Assembly (NCBI RefSeq): GCF_019916025.1 | Contig: NZ_CP079737.1 | Coordinates: forward strand, 3,224,001-3,288,000 | DNA length: 64,000 bases | Source: Paraclostridium bifermentans | GTDB lineage: Bacteria > Bacillota > Clostridia > Peptostreptococcales > Peptostreptococcaceae | Direction: 5' to 3' | In this document: in pieces, positions 25,829 to 35,047 of the stretch | Numbering within the stretch: position 1 is the stretch's first letter | How the letters are laid out: every line of letters starts with the position of its first letter | Notes under the pieces: model-generated | What the model saw: only the letters and a program-made list of their open reading frames with translations | Database searches by the model: none | What the model was told of the DNA's origin: nothing | Position numbers and translations under genes: made by a program

Positions 25829-27286
25829 TTATTTTAGCTTTACAAATTCCCAAGTTTCACCTTGATTTTTTGATTTGTAAAGAGCTTCGGTATTTCCTTT
25901 GTAATCTCCATCTGGACCTTGTCCAATTGACATATATAAAACTCCATCCTTCTCATAAGGTATATCTGGCATATCAAATGGCTTTATAACTCCTCCATTA
26001 TCTAATGTTACTTCCTGTATAGGATATTCTACAAGTTTAAATGATATTCCTCCATCATCTGTACGATATAACGATCCTTCGGTACCAGAAGGCCTTATTG
26101 TAGTTATAAATCCAATATTATCATTTATAAACTTAATTCCTCCAACACTTCCAATTGTCCCATTAAAAGGATTTTCATTTATAACTTCCCATATTTTCCC
26201 TGAATCTGTAGTCTTACTAAGTGAATATAAACTACTTCCTAATGCTTTATCTACTAAATTAGCTTTATAACCTACTTCTTTAGTTAGATAAAATTCTTCT
26301 TTACTTTTATCTGATCCTCCCGATTCCTGCTCATAATCTTCTGGCTGAGGAAGTAAACATGATTTGCTCCAGCTTGAATCGTTTACTAAATTATATCTAG
26401 CAGGAGTTATACCTTCGTTACCTGGAGTAAACAAAGATACAGTGTATCCAACAATTTTAGAATCTGTTTGCTCAACACCTGATAATTCTCCCTTTTCATT
26501 GATATTAATAATTCCATCCGAATTATATGCCCAATTTCTTTTTCCATAGTAAACTAATCCATAACTGCCTTGATTCCACTTATCAACAGTTTCCTTAACC
26601 GGAATAACTTTAACTGTTTCGATTAATGGATTTAATAATTTATCATAGTTATATTTAGGATTAGCATAACCATTTAAAATTAGTAAAATATCCTTAGACT
26701 TATTTTTATCATAACTTATTAAATAACTTTTTTCTTTCCCTTTATCATCTTTTCCATATATAAATGTATCAAAAGATGTAATTGTTCCATCTGGTTTAAA
26801 TTTTAATGAAAAATTATCTGACATATACAATTCTTTTGGGAGTTTATATTTTTTATTAATATCTTCAAATATACCCCCAACGCCATCTTCATATATATTA
26901 TTATTTTCAAATTTTACTTTTCTTTCATTTTTTAATCGCTCTATAACCCAGGATAACTTTCCTCCATAATTTACTGAGCTCTTATATATTTTAACTCCGT
27001 AAAATGATGTTATCGTTAAAATAATTATAATAAAAATATATTTAAATTTAATTGTTTTATTGTATTTATAGTATTTGTTTTTTGTGACTTTAAATATAGT
27101 AAATAAAACTATACCTATTATCAATAGTAGACATATAAAAAAGACATAAATATTATTATTCATTCTTCCATACATACATAATGAAGATAATTCATAACAA
27201 AATGTCCAATATAAAACTATCAATATTGGATTTGTTATTAAAGAAATAAATATTTTTTTAAAATTTTCCCTAAATATATTAATCAC
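25829..27286 (-). CDS. Membrane protein with sialidase-type Asp-box repeats
   Basis: 485 residues. Four hydrophobic helices fill roughly the first 110 residues, and the rest is extracytoplasmic. The C-terminal part has at least three Asp-box-like loops, KTTDSGKIWE, YRTDDGGISF and YKSKNQGETWE, the pattern of BNR/sialidase-like beta propellers. Sialidase catalytic residues were not identified, so an enzymatic role is not claimed. The start appears to be GTG at 27286, with a poor ribosome binding site (AGGGG abuts it), so the true start is uncertain. Function unknown. Confidence 0.7.
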   Translation of the reverse strand: MINIFRENFKKIFISLITNPILIVLYWTFCYELSSLCMYGRMNNNIYVFFICLLLIIGIVLFTIFKVTKNKYYKYNKTIKFKYIFIIIILTITSFYGVKIYKSSVNYGGKLSWVIERLKNERKVKFENNNIYEDGVGGIFEDINKKYKLPKELYMSDNFSLKFKPDGTITSFDTFIYGKDDKGKEKSYLISYDKNKSKDILLILNGYANPKYNYDKLLNPLIETVKVIPVKETVDKWNQGSYGLVYYGKRNWAYNSDGIININEKGELSGVEQTDSKIVGYTVSLFTPGNEGITPARYNLVNDSSWSKSCLLPQPEDYEQESGGSDKSKEEFYLTKEVGYKANLVDKALGSSLYSLSKTTDSGKIWEVINENPFNGTIGSVGGIKFINDNIGFITTIRPSGTEGSLYRTDDGGISFKLVEYPIQEVTLDNGGVIKPFDMPDIPYEKDGVLYMSIGQGPDGDYKGNTEALYKSKNQGETWEFVKLK

Positions 27287-27492
27287 CCCTAATCAAAATT
27301 GTAAATTATGCGTTATTTTTAAATATTTTTTCTCATTCTCTTTCCCCCTTAGGAAAAACCTCTGTTAATTATTTTTGTCATCCATATAAAGTAAGAAATA
27401 TTACTTTAATTATAGCACTATATTTTTCTAATTTTACGACATAAGCTTAATAGAGTATAAAAGTCGCTTTTTAGATTAATTTTAAAAACTAG

Positions 27493-27602
27493 AAATCATT
27501 ATCATTATTATTAATGTTTTATATATTTTTTACCGGGTAAAATAAATAGGTATTCATATACCTTATAAAATAACGAAAGGAGATTGTCATAATTTTTATG
27601 AC
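27493..27602 (+). promoter_or_regulatory. Leader region of the GntP-family gene: Fur-like box, two dyads, uORF
   Basis: The stretch AATCATTATCATTATTATTAATG (about 27494-27516) resembles tandem GATAAT hexamers of a Fur box. Two dyads follow: TTTTACC-G-GGTAAAA (27528-27542) and AGGTATTCATATACCT (27549-27564). AAAGGAG (27576-27582) is far from the main start. A hairpin GTCATAA-TTT-TTATGAC (27586-27602) lies between, and a 7-codon ORF (27598-27621) overlaps the main start. Confidence 0.45.
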
Positions 27603-27613
27603 ATTGATTAATA

Positions 27614-28993
27614 ATGTTTAGCATCTTAGGATTAATTTTATCATTGATACTTATAATGTACCTTGCATATAAAGGGTACTCAACAATAATAACCGCCCCA
27701 ATAGTTTCTCTATTAACAATAATTCTTACTACAGGATTTGATAGCCATCTAATGGCAAATTATACAGAAGTATATATGGTTGGATTTGCAAATTTTATAA
27801 AAAACTACTTCCCTCTTTTTATGACCGGTGCAATTTTTGCGAAATTAATGGAGGAAGCTGGATATGCAAAATCTATAGCTCATTTTATAACTAAGAAACT
27901 CGGAAAAAATAAATCTGTATTAGCTGTTGTTCTATCTGGATCACTTCTTACATATGGAGGGGTTTCATTATTTGTTGTTGCATTTATACTTTATCCAATT
28001 GCATCTATGTTATTTAAAGAAGCTGATATTCCTAAAAGACTTATTCCTGGAACTATAGCTCTAGGTGCATTTACTTTTACGATGACAGCTATGCCTGGCT
28101 CTCCAGAAATTCAAAATGTTATACCCATGAAATACTTTGGTACAGATACATTCGCAGCCCCTATTATAGGAGTTTTTGCAAGTATCTTAATGCTAACACT
28201 AGGAATGTTATGGCTTACTAAGCGTGTTAAATCTGCTAGGAAAAATAACGAAGGTTACGGCAATCATAATCATAGTTCTATTGAGGAAAATTATGAGAAT
28301 TTACCTAATATATTTAGAGCTGTTACCCCTATAATTATAATTTTTATTACTAATTTGTTCTTTTCAAAAGTTTATTATGAAAATATAAACGGCGAATATT
28401 TAAGTAGCTTTAATACTACTTTAAGTAATGTTTCTGGAACTTGGAGTGTTATAATTGCAATAGTTCTAGCTGATTTATTTATAATATTAACTAACTATAA
28501 AAACATAAAAAATTTAAAATCAGTTCTAGATATAGGTGTTTCTAATTCCTTCAGACCACTTCTTAATTCAAGCGCAATTGTTGGATATGGAAGTGTTATA
28601 AAATCATTGGCAGTATTTAGCGTTATTCAAACATTTATTTTCTGTATTTCATCAAATCCAATAATATCAGAAGCTTTATCAGTAAACTTGATTTGTGGAC
28701 TTACAGCTTCAGCTTCAGGAGGACTTGGAATATCCCTCGATGCACTTGCACCTACTTATTTACAAATGAGTCATTCTTTAAATATTTCTCCTGAAATTCT
28801 CCATAGAATAGCTTCTCTTTCTTCTGGTGGATTAGATACTCTACCTCATAATGGAGCTGTGATTACAACACTTGCTATTTGCGGATTAACTCACAAAGAA
28901 TCTTATAAAGATATTTTTGTTACTTCTGTAGTTATCCCTATTTTAACGACTACTATAGTTGTAATATTAATTTCTCTTAAATTTGCAGTTTAA
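27614..28993 (+). CDS. GntP-family permease
   Basis: 459 residues with about twelve hydrophobic helices. The family features are FPLFMTGAIFAKLMEEAGYAKSIA near residue 65 and the C-terminal SSGGLDTLPHNGAVIT. GntP proteins import gluconate and related organic acids with H+, but many relatives have other substrates, and no sugar-acid kinase or dehydratase is near. In-frame TGA at 27605 fixes ATG 27614 as the first start, unusually 31 nt from the ribosome binding site. A terminator follows. Confidence 0.87.
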   Translation: MFSILGLILSLILIMYLAYKGYSTIITAPIVSLLTIILTTGFDSHLMANYTEVYMVGFANFIKNYFPLFMTGAIFAKLMEEAGYAKSIAHFITKKLGKNKSVLAVVLSGSLLTYGGVSLFVVAFILYPIASMLFKEADIPKRLIPGTIALGAFTFTMTAMPGSPEIQNVIPMKYFGTDTFAAPIIGVFASILMLTLGMLWLTKRVKSARKNNEGYGNHNHSSIEENYENLPNIFRAVTPIIIIFITNLFFSKVYYENINGEYLSSFNTTLSNVSGTWSVIIAIVLADLFIILTNYKNIKNLKSVLDIGVSNSFRPLLNSSAIVGYGSVIKSLAVFSVIQTFIFCISSNPIISEALSVNLICGLTASASGGLGISLDALAPTYLQMSHSLNISPEILHRIASLSSGGLDTLPHNGAVITTLAICGLTHKESYKDIFVTSVVIPILTTTIVVILISLKFAV

Positions 28994-28994
28994 T

Positions 28995-29039
28995 TATATA
29001 AGAAGAGATTATCACTTTTAAAGTATCTCTTCTTATATA
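28995..29039. terminator. Terminator between GntP-family gene and trpP
   Basis: TATATAAGAAGAGAT pairs with ATCTCTTCTTATATA; T-rich sequence follows at 29045-29050. The flanking genes converge. Confidence 0.8.
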
Positions 29040-29062
29040 AAAATTTTTTCACATTAAAAAGT

Positions 29063-29629
29063 TTATCTACTTATGCTTTTTAAGTCCTTGTATCCTATCC
29101 TTTTTACAGAAACACTTACTACCTTTATTAAAAACAATCCACAAACTAAATTAATTAAAACTGCCGGAACTACTGCTACTAAAAATAATGATTTGAACGT
29201 CCCAGGTAATCCTACTAAAACTAATGCAGATAATAAAAAAGTTGTTCCGCTTACTAATGTTCCTATTGGTAATATTATTAAGGATATTATAAAGTCTTGA
29301 GTTTTTTCTTTGAATTTTTTTATAAATGAGAACTTATACATAATAAATACTAAAACATATATTATGTTTGTTGTAATAACTTTATCTAATATATTCGGCA
29401 ATTGTCCTCCAGGAAACTTTGTCGTTAATGCCGTAAAAATTCCAGTTATAACTCCACATACAAGTGAACTTTTATAATCGTCTTTATTTAAAATTATTAT
29501 TGTAAATAACATTATTAACGTCATATCTGGCTGAATTGGCAAGCCGATAGTTGGTGTTATTTGATGCAATAGTAGCCCAATCGCTAATAGTAGAGAATTT
29601 AAAACTAATTTTCTTGTATTTGTTTTCAT
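29063..29629 (-). CDS. trpP: Tryptophan transporter TrpP
   Basis: 188 residues with about five or six hydrophobic helices. The N-terminus ALNSLLLAIG-like helix, HQITPTIGLPIQPDMTLIMLF and LTTKFPGGQLPNILDK match the TrpP (YhaG) family of tryptophan importers. The assignment is strengthened by the upstream T-box whose specifier codon is UGG (Trp). Uncharged tRNA-Trp would switch transcription on. TAGGAGGA precedes the ATG at 29629. Confidence 0.92.
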   Translation of the reverse strand: MKTNTRKLVLNSLLLAIGLLLHQITPTIGLPIQPDMTLIMLFTIIILNKDDYKSSLVCGVITGIFTALTTKFPGGQLPNILDKVITTNIIYVLVFIMYKFSFIKKFKEKTQDFIISLIILPIGTLVSGTTFLLSALVLVGLPGTFKSLFLVAVVPAVLINLVCGLFLIKVVSVSVKRIGYKDLKSISR

Positions 29630-29661
29630 AATTATGTCCTCCTAGTTTTTTTAAATAATTA

Positions 29662-29721
29662 TTATTTTTCATTGTAAATTTCCAATGATATAAATCGCTG
29701 TCTTTTGAGATACCTGTTCAC
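29662..29721 (-). CDS. Possible 19-residue leader peptide between T-box and trpP
   Basis: A GTG at 29721, with AAGGTGGTG about 9 nt upstream, opens a frame reading MNRYLKRQRFISLEIYNEK and then TAA. It contains no Trp. Whether it is translated is unknown. It could couple translation to trpP or protect the RNA. Small and uncertain. Confidence 0.35.
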   Translation of the reverse strand: MNRYLKRQRFISLEIYNEK

Positions 29722-29760
29722 ATCATATTTATCACCACCTTAATTTTTTGAAATTAAAAA

Positions 29761-30040
29761 ACTCCGTCCTATATTAATAGGACGGAGTCTATCCGCGTTG
29801 CCACCTAATTTACGTACAAAAAATTATTTGTACATCACTCAATTTCAGGTACTATCATACCCTATTCGCTATAACGTGCGACACACGGTAAAGTCTACTC
29901 TCACATAATTGTGATTTCAATTTACTCCTCAAAGGCCCATTCACTAAATCACTTCTTGCCAAGATTCCACCACCCTCAGCTCTCTATATTGAACCTAAAT
30001 TTAGCTACTATCCCTTTTCTTAGGATTTATATTAAAGTTA
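29761..30040 (-). ncRNA. Tryptophan-specific T-box leader with terminator
   Basis: The reverse strand carries a complete T-box. Stem I includes GAGAGCTGAGGGTGGTG and ends in GAATGGGCCTTTGAGG, where the specifier is TGG (29937-29939), the Trp codon. The T-box bulge AGGTGGCAACGCGG is at 29793-29806. A terminator, ACTCCGTCCTAT / ATAGGACGGAGT (29761-29788), with T6 follows. Uncharged tRNA-Trp pairs with the specifier and with the T-box bulge and prevents termination, raising trpP expression. Confidence 0.93.
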
Positions 30041-30046
30041 TTTAAA

Positions 30047-30075
30047 ATAATATTCTATACAACTTTATTTGTCAA
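30047..30075 (-). promoter_or_regulatory. Promoter of the T-box/trpP transcript
   Basis: Reverse-strand TTGACA (30070-30075), a 17-bp spacer and TATTAT (30047-30052), just before the T-box stem I. Confidence 0.8.
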
Positions 30076-30174
30076 TTTATTTTTTAATAACTACTCATAT
30101 AATCTATAAATTAATATGATTTATTTATATGAGGTATATATTAAAAAGTTTACTAATTTATTTTAAGACTTAGA

Positions 30175-31701
30175 TTATTTTACTCCAACTTGATCCCATG
30201 CAGCTTTAACATCATTAGCTACTTGATCTCCATAAAGGTCTTTTGCTGATTGAACTAAAGAACTTTTAGCATCTTTAAATTGTGATTGTCTTGTTAAGTA
30301 TTGAGTAAGAGCTCTATAATATATTTTCTCTGCTTTTTCTTTACCTATTTTAGTTATAGTGTTATATGCTGCTTTATTAGGTATACCACTATTTATATGA
30401 ACTCCACCTCTATCATAATATATACTATAGTTTTTATAGTCTTTCATATTTGCTGGTTGTCCATGTTTTGTAGGATCTTGTAAATCTCTTATAGCTTCAC
30501 CTGGTGTTTTATATAAATCTTCTCCCATTTGCCAGTCATCACTATCTACAAAATAACCAAATACATCTGAGAATGATTCATTTAATGCTCCTGGTTGATA
30601 TTGGTAAACTAAGTCTGCTGATGATGATGTAACTCCATGTGTTATCTCATGTGCAACAACGTCATTTGCTGCTGTAAAAGCATTTTCTGTTGTTTTATTT
30701 CCATCACCATAACTCATCTCTACGCCATTCCAGTAAGCATTACTCATACTACTTCCATCCTCTTCAGGAACATGAACATAAGAATTTATATCTGATCCTT
30801 TACCATCATAACTTTCTCTATTATGAGTATCTTTGTAGTAGTTATAAACTTGATCTGTAAAATAGTGAGCATCTACAGCTGCTTTATCTTGATCGAAGAA
30901 GTTTTTTATATTTGTAATAATATTTCCAACTGTTGTATCACCTTTAAAAGCTTCGAAACTTTTAGTTATTATTTGACCTTTATGAGTAGTATCCACTAAT
31001 TGATACTTACCATTATCTTCAGTTATTTTTAAGTTTTTAATTTGTCCATCTGAACCAATTCCAGTACCTGTTGCTTGAGTTGCTTCTTCTAAAACATTTT
31101 GTTTTTCAACTATACTACCATTTTCTGCATCTACTTTAATTAACCAATGAGCAGGCTCTGGAACAGAATATGATAAATCTAAAGCATATACAGCTCTATT
31201 AGTTTTTTCATCAACAACAATTTTAGCATCTTGGATTGTATCTTCACCTGATAAGTTTTTAACTTCATCACGTGATTTTTCTATTGATTTAAAAGCTAAC
31301 TCAATAGCTTTATCTTTATCTATTTTAGTTTCATTTTTAACTTCCAATTTACCTTGATCTAAATCCCCATTTACAAAAACAACTTTTCCATCTTTATCTG
31401 TGTGTATCTTAACCTCAGCTTTATCTGCAAAATAACCATCAGCTTTAGGTTTTAGAGTATAGTGAGTAAATCCTAAGTCATCTTTTTCTTTTTTAACTAA
31501 TTCATATTGATCTGCATTGTCTTTTACTTTGTAATCTTCAGATACATTTTTTAATACATCTTTTAAATCTTTATCTGCTGTAACATTATAAGCTTGAGGC
31601 AATTCTTCCTTAGTTTGACTATCTGCAAAACTTACTGTAGGTGCTAAAAATCCGCATGATAACCCCGCAATTGTTAAAATAGCTAAATTTCTTTTAAACA
31701 T
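30175..31701 (-). CDS. Secreted thermolysin-like M4 metalloprotease
   Basis: 508 residues. A Sec signal peptide ends near residue 26 (VSFA-DSQ). The FTP/PepSY propeptide spans about 30-200. The M4 catalytic domain follows with HEITH at 351-355 (zinc ligands H351 and H355, catalytic E352) and the third ligand E375 in NESFSD. The C-terminal alpha domain ends KAAWDQVGVK, as in bacillolysins. It degrades proteins outside the cell after self-removal of the propeptide. It is monocistronic, and the upstream 677 bp are free of genes. Confidence 0.95.
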   Translation of the reverse strand: MFKRNLAILTIAGLSCGFLAPTVSFADSQTKEELPQAYNVTADKDLKDVLKNVSEDYKVKDNADQYELVKKEKDDLGFTHYTLKPKADGYFADKAEVKIHTDKDGKVVFVNGDLDQGKLEVKNETKIDKDKAIELAFKSIEKSRDEVKNLSGEDTIQDAKIVVDEKTNRAVYALDLSYSVPEPAHWLIKVDAENGSIVEKQNVLEEATQATGTGIGSDGQIKNLKITEDNGKYQLVDTTHKGQIITKSFEAFKGDTTVGNIITNIKNFFDQDKAAVDAHYFTDQVYNYYKDTHNRESYDGKGSDINSYVHVPEEDGSSMSNAYWNGVEMSYGDGNKTTENAFTAANDVVAHEITHGVTSSSADLVYQYQPGALNESFSDVFGYFVDSDDWQMGEDLYKTPGEAIRDLQDPTKHGQPANMKDYKNYSIYYDRGGVHINSGIPNKAAYNTITKIGKEKAEKIYYRALTQYLTRQSQFKDAKSSLVQSAKDLYGDQVANDVKAAWDQVGVK

Positions 31702-32378
31702 TAAAATCCATCTCCCTTGTTAAATTTTTAATTAATACTTTTGAAAATTTTAACCCTAACTTAAATAACATTAAATTAATGCATAAAAAATATTAGTTAA
31801 GCCTTCAGACTGTCAATTTTGAAGTTTTTGTTTTTGTAAAAATTTAAGAGGAATGTTTTTAGAATACAGTTTGGTATAAAAAAATAATATAAATATTGTC
31901 TATTTTTATTATATAAAAAACAAATTAATACTTAAAAAAATATCTATTTTTATTTATTTTATTGATAAAATATTGAAAATAAAAGATTTGTTTCTTCTTG
32001 AAAATGATTTTGTATACAAAATTTTGGTTATTACTTTAACATAATTATGTTCGTTCTTTCAATATAGATATTATATACGTATAGTTAGATTGTCAACTAT
32101 TTCCATAAAAAAATATTTAGATTGCTAACTTTAATTATCTAGATTAAATCTGAAAATGGCTTATACACTTAGGTACAAGCCATTAAAATTAATTGTTAAA
32201 TTTTTTAAATATTCTATTAAAATTTTATTTTTCATCTTCACTCTCCGTGAATTTAAAATTTCCACTTTATTGGGTTATTTAATTATTATTGGTCAAATTA
32301 TATATATTATTTAAAAATTAAAAAGTAGAAGATTCATTATCATTTGATAACTAACCTTCTACTTTAATACTTAATTTT
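31702..32378. other. 677-bp AT-rich gene-free stretch
   Basis: No plausible gene on either strand. It must contain the protease promoter. A hairpin AATGGCTT / AAGCCATT (about 32155-32176) is not near a gene end and is unexplained. An AGTTAG/CTAACT repeat pair lies near 32080-32130. The terminator of the next gene is at 32322-32365. Confidence 0.5.
32322..32365 (-). terminator. Terminator of the glycosyltransferase-like gene
   Basis: AAAGTAGAAG pairs with CTTCTACTTT across a 24-nt loop, with T-rich sequence on the reverse-strand exit side. Confidence 0.65.
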
Positions 32379-33131
32379 TTATATTAAATTAAACTCTTTT
32401 AAAATTATTTCTTTTTCTTCTCCAAACACTTCTTTCGTCCTTATAAGCGGATATCCTACTTGAAGTATAAGATCAAAGTTATTATCAATATTTTTTTTAT
32501 GAGTAATTAACGCATAGCTATGGCTTTCTATCACTTCTTTCACTAGTTTAACAGCACCCCAATGGCTATTTTCTAATCGATGTTGGAATCCACATATAAA
32601 ATCATCTACTGTATATACAAGTGCATAAACTGAAGGAGATGTGTGGAACATATCAGCTAATCTATTTTCATTTGAATCGTATAAATATCCATTTTGACTT
32701 AATATACATTGAAGTTCTTCATGATATTTAACCTTACTTAATTCTTCTATATAGTTACTAGAAAACATATTATCACTATCGATTCTAATATGATAAATAT
32801 ATTTATATCCATCTATTAATTTTTCTATATAGATGTCTCCATCATCTGTAAAAATTATATTTTCAGGAAGTTTTGGATATTTAGATAATGCATCAAATAT
32901 TAAATTTTCACTTTCTTTTGCATATCTCACAACACATTTAAAGTCTTGATTAGTTTGATTAATCAAACTTTTTCCCGTATATTTCATAAATATATCTATT
33001 CTATAATCAATCCATTCTTTTGTTTTTGATTGTTTTTTTACATCAATAAATCTGTCATCAAATTCTGGCCAAAACGGGTTTGTGTCTGTATTAAAGGGTA
33101 TATCTACAATCATAGCAGTTTCTTTGTTCAT
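32379..33131 (-). CDS. Putative GT-A glycosyltransferase (rhamnosyltransferase-like)
   Basis: 250 residues without signal or membrane helix. The arrangement WIDYRIDIFMKYTGKSLINQ, NQDFKCVVRY and YHIRIDSDNMF recalls the putative rhamnosyltransferase family (PF11316-like), in which the acidic D-S-D element would bind metal and nucleotide sugar. The C-terminus has AVKLVKEVIESHSYALITHKK. No polysaccharide gene is adjacent, so acceptor and donor are unknown. AAAGGAG lies 10 nt before the ATG. The assignment is by motif reading only. Confidence 0.55.
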   Translation of the reverse strand: MNKETAMIVDIPFNTDTNPFWPEFDDRFIDVKKQSKTKEWIDYRIDIFMKYTGKSLINQTNQDFKCVVRYAKESENLIFDALSKYPKLPENIIFTDDGDIYIEKLIDGYKYIYHIRIDSDNMFSSNYIEELSKVKYHEELQCILSQNGYLYDSNENRLADMFHTSPSVYALVYTVDDFICGFQHRLENSHWGAVKLVKEVIESHSYALITHKKNIDNNFDLILQVGYPLIRTKEVFGEEKEIILKEFNLI

Positions 33132-33208
33132 ACTTAGGCACTCCTTTTAAAATATATTTCGCATAATATGACATTTACTAATATACTATGAACTATAGAT
33201 TCTTTATG

Positions 33209-33643
33209 TTAATAAGTCTCAAACCAATTTTGAATTAAACAATCTTTTAATATTTGAAATTTCTCTTCACCTATAGAATTTATAATTTCATTTTGAAATT
33301 TCTCTTTTAAAATTAATGTTTCTTTACAAAACCTAAATCCCTTTTCAGTTAAACAAAGCACCTTATCTCTAGAATTTACATCTTTATTTTCTATCATGAT
33401 GTATTCTCTTTCAATTAGACCTTTTGCACATTTATGAGCACCTTGACGTGATATACCTATTATCCTTCCAATCTGTGCCACGGTTAATTTATCTTTTTCA
33501 ATCAGGGCAAGCATATATGATTCTGTATCAGTAACTCTTTCTTCCCCCATTTCAACCCAAGTTTCTATAACCATTTTTCTAAGCTTTGCATGCTTTTCAC
33601 TTATTAAATCTATTATATTTAAACTCTGAAAATTTGAATTCAT
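33209..33643 (-). CDS. MarR-family regulator, divergent from a DUF2798 gene
   Basis: 144 residues with a MarR-type winged helix (VAQIGRIIGISRQGAHKCAKGLIE and the SRDKVLCLTEKGFRF wing). It is divergent from the DUF2798 gene and shares with it a region with two GTnAACTnAGTTGAC operators. This suggests that it represses the DUF2798 gene and possibly itself. ATG after AAAAAGGAG. Confidence 0.88.
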   Translation of the reverse strand: MNSNFQSLNIIDLISEKHAKLRKMVIETWVEMGEERVTDTESYMLALIEKDKLTVAQIGRIIGISRQGAHKCAKGLIEREYIMIENKDVNSRDKVLCLTEKGFRFCKETLILKEKFQNEIINSIGEEKFQILKDCLIQNWFETY

Positions 33644-33714
33644 ATTAATACTCCTTTTTTATTAAATCTCTTTATATATTATATATAAATTTACAAATAA
33701 ACAATATAAATTTA

Positions 33715-33775
33715 GTAAACTTAGTTGACATTTTTAGTTCAAAGGTGATATCATACTTTAGTCAACTAAGTTGAC
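33715..33775 (+). promoter_or_regulatory. DUF2798 promoter with paired operators
   Basis: GTAAACTTAGTTGAC (33715-33729) overlaps the -35 TTGACA (33725-33730). TATCAT (33749-33754) is the -10, 18 bp away. A perfect dyad GTCAACTAAGTTGAC (33761-33775) lies at the expected transcript start. The operator centres are 46 bp apart. Confidence 0.8.
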
Positions 33776-33802
33776 AATAATAAGAAAAGAGAGGTATTTA
33801 AA

Positions 33803-34288
33803 TTGTTTAAAAACAAAAAAGAACATTTTATATTTATATTAATGATATGTACAACAATGGTGTTTATTATGAGTTGCTATAATATAGCTATAATTGAAGG
33901 TTTTTCATTAAATATATTTAAGCATGCATTAATGGGATTCCCTCTAGCTTTTGTATATGCACTAATAGGAGATATATTCATAGTTGGTAAGATTGTAAAG
34001 CTTATTTCAAGTAAAATATTAAAACCAAATGATAGCATTGCAAAAATAGGACTGTGTATGTCATTTTTTACAGGATGCGGTATGGTTATTTGGATGTCAT
34101 TATTCGGAGTAGTTACTAATATAGGATTATCTTCAAACTTCATTTATGCTTATATTATTGCTATGTTTACAAATTTTATATTTGCAATACCTTTAAACTT
34201 ACTAATTGTATCACCTTTAATGAGATTTTTATTCTTTAAGCTATTTCCTCCTATTTCACATATTGATAATCAAAGAAAAGCTGTGTAA
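33803..34288 (+). CDS. DUF2798-family membrane protein
   Basis: 161 residues with four hydrophobic helices, made of two related halves: IFKHALMGFPLAFVYALIGDIFI and the later YAIIAMFTNFIFAIPLNLLIVSPLMRFLF-like region. This is the DUF2798 repeat. The start is TTG at 33803 with AGAGG about 8 nt upstream; no ATG is available nearby. Function unknown, but genes of this family are often next to MarR-type regulators, as here. Confidence 0.82.
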   Translation: MFKNKKEHFIFILMICTTMVFIMSCYNIAIIEGFSLNIFKHALMGFPLAFVYALIGDIFIVGKIVKLISSKILKPNDSIAKIGLCMSFFTGCGMVIWMSLFGVVTNIGLSSNFIYAYIIAMFTNFIFAIPLNLLIVSPLMRFLFFKLFPPISHIDNQRKAV

Positions 34289-34303
34289 TAATTAAATTAA
34301 TAT

Positions 34304-34346
34304 AAAAATAGCCCTAATCCTTTAAATTTGGATTAAAGCTATTTTT
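34304..34346. terminator. Bidirectional terminator, DUF2798 / DUF3189
   Basis: AAAAATAGC...AATCC pairs with GGATT...GCTATTTTT, an interrupted stem between the two convergent genes. Confidence 0.7.
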
Positions 34347-34851
34347 TCTTAACATCTTTATTGTCTAAAATAATTACAGTTTCTTTATCTTCATTTGCTA
34401 TTCTCTTTGTGTCATTTACAAGCTGTATAACATCTTTATATGATTTTTTTACTCCCTTTATAAGTAGCGGAACTCCTATAAAATCAATCTTTAGCCATCT
34501 AGAAAATAATCCTCCAAGTGTCATTGGTACTGGAACTGTTGGTGAGGTGTTAGAAAATATTATTTTTTCTTCTAATAAATTTTGTTTATGTAGCATAGAT
34601 GCTAAATTGTATAATCCAGGAATTAGAATTTTTGAACGCCCTCTTCCCATAGCATAAACTTCATTCCCATCTTTATCACTTCCATAATGAAAAAGTTCTC
34701 CACGATTTCCATATACCAACTTATTAAAGTTTGGTAGATTCAATATTTCATCCTTAGTTGGTTCTCGATTTTCATCTAACATTTCCAAGTGGTACGCAAC
34801 TGCTATTATAGAGGAATGAGTCCCTCCGTAACAATTATATATGTATATCAT
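34339..34851 (-). CDS. DUF3189 family protein
   Basis: 170 residues starting MIYIYNCYGGTHSSIIAVAYHLEML, the glycine/threonine N-terminus typical of DUF3189 proteins, followed by PTKDEILNLPNFNKL and GNEVYAMGRGRSKILIPGL. The start at 34851 is preferred over a longer frame because ATAGGTGA precedes it. Function unknown; the family is found in spore-forming Firmicutes. Confidence 0.8.
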   Translation of the reverse strand: MIYIYNCYGGTHSSIIAVAYHLEMLDENREPTKDEILNLPNFNKLVYGNRGELFHYGSDKDGNEVYAMGRGRSKILIPGLYNLASMLHKQNLLEEKIIFSNTSPTVPVPMTLGGLFSRWLKIDFIGVPLLIKGVKKSYKDVIQLVNDTKRIANEDKETVIILDNKDVKKK

Positions 34852-35047
34852 TAAATCACCTATTTTCTGATTGTTTGTTTTTTCAACAAATGTAGTATAT
34901 GCATTATATGTAAATATTAAACATTTTTGCATATTAAATAATAAATTTTAGTTTACATATTTATGTTAAATCTTAAAATAAAAACTTATAAATACATGGA
35001 CAAATTTATTATAATAAATTAACATATACTCAATGAGGTGAGTTTCT

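Noticed and set aside
29484-29672. 62-codon frame overlapping the start of trpP
   Set aside because: It overlaps most of the trpP N-terminus out of frame, and its start lacks a ribosome binding site.
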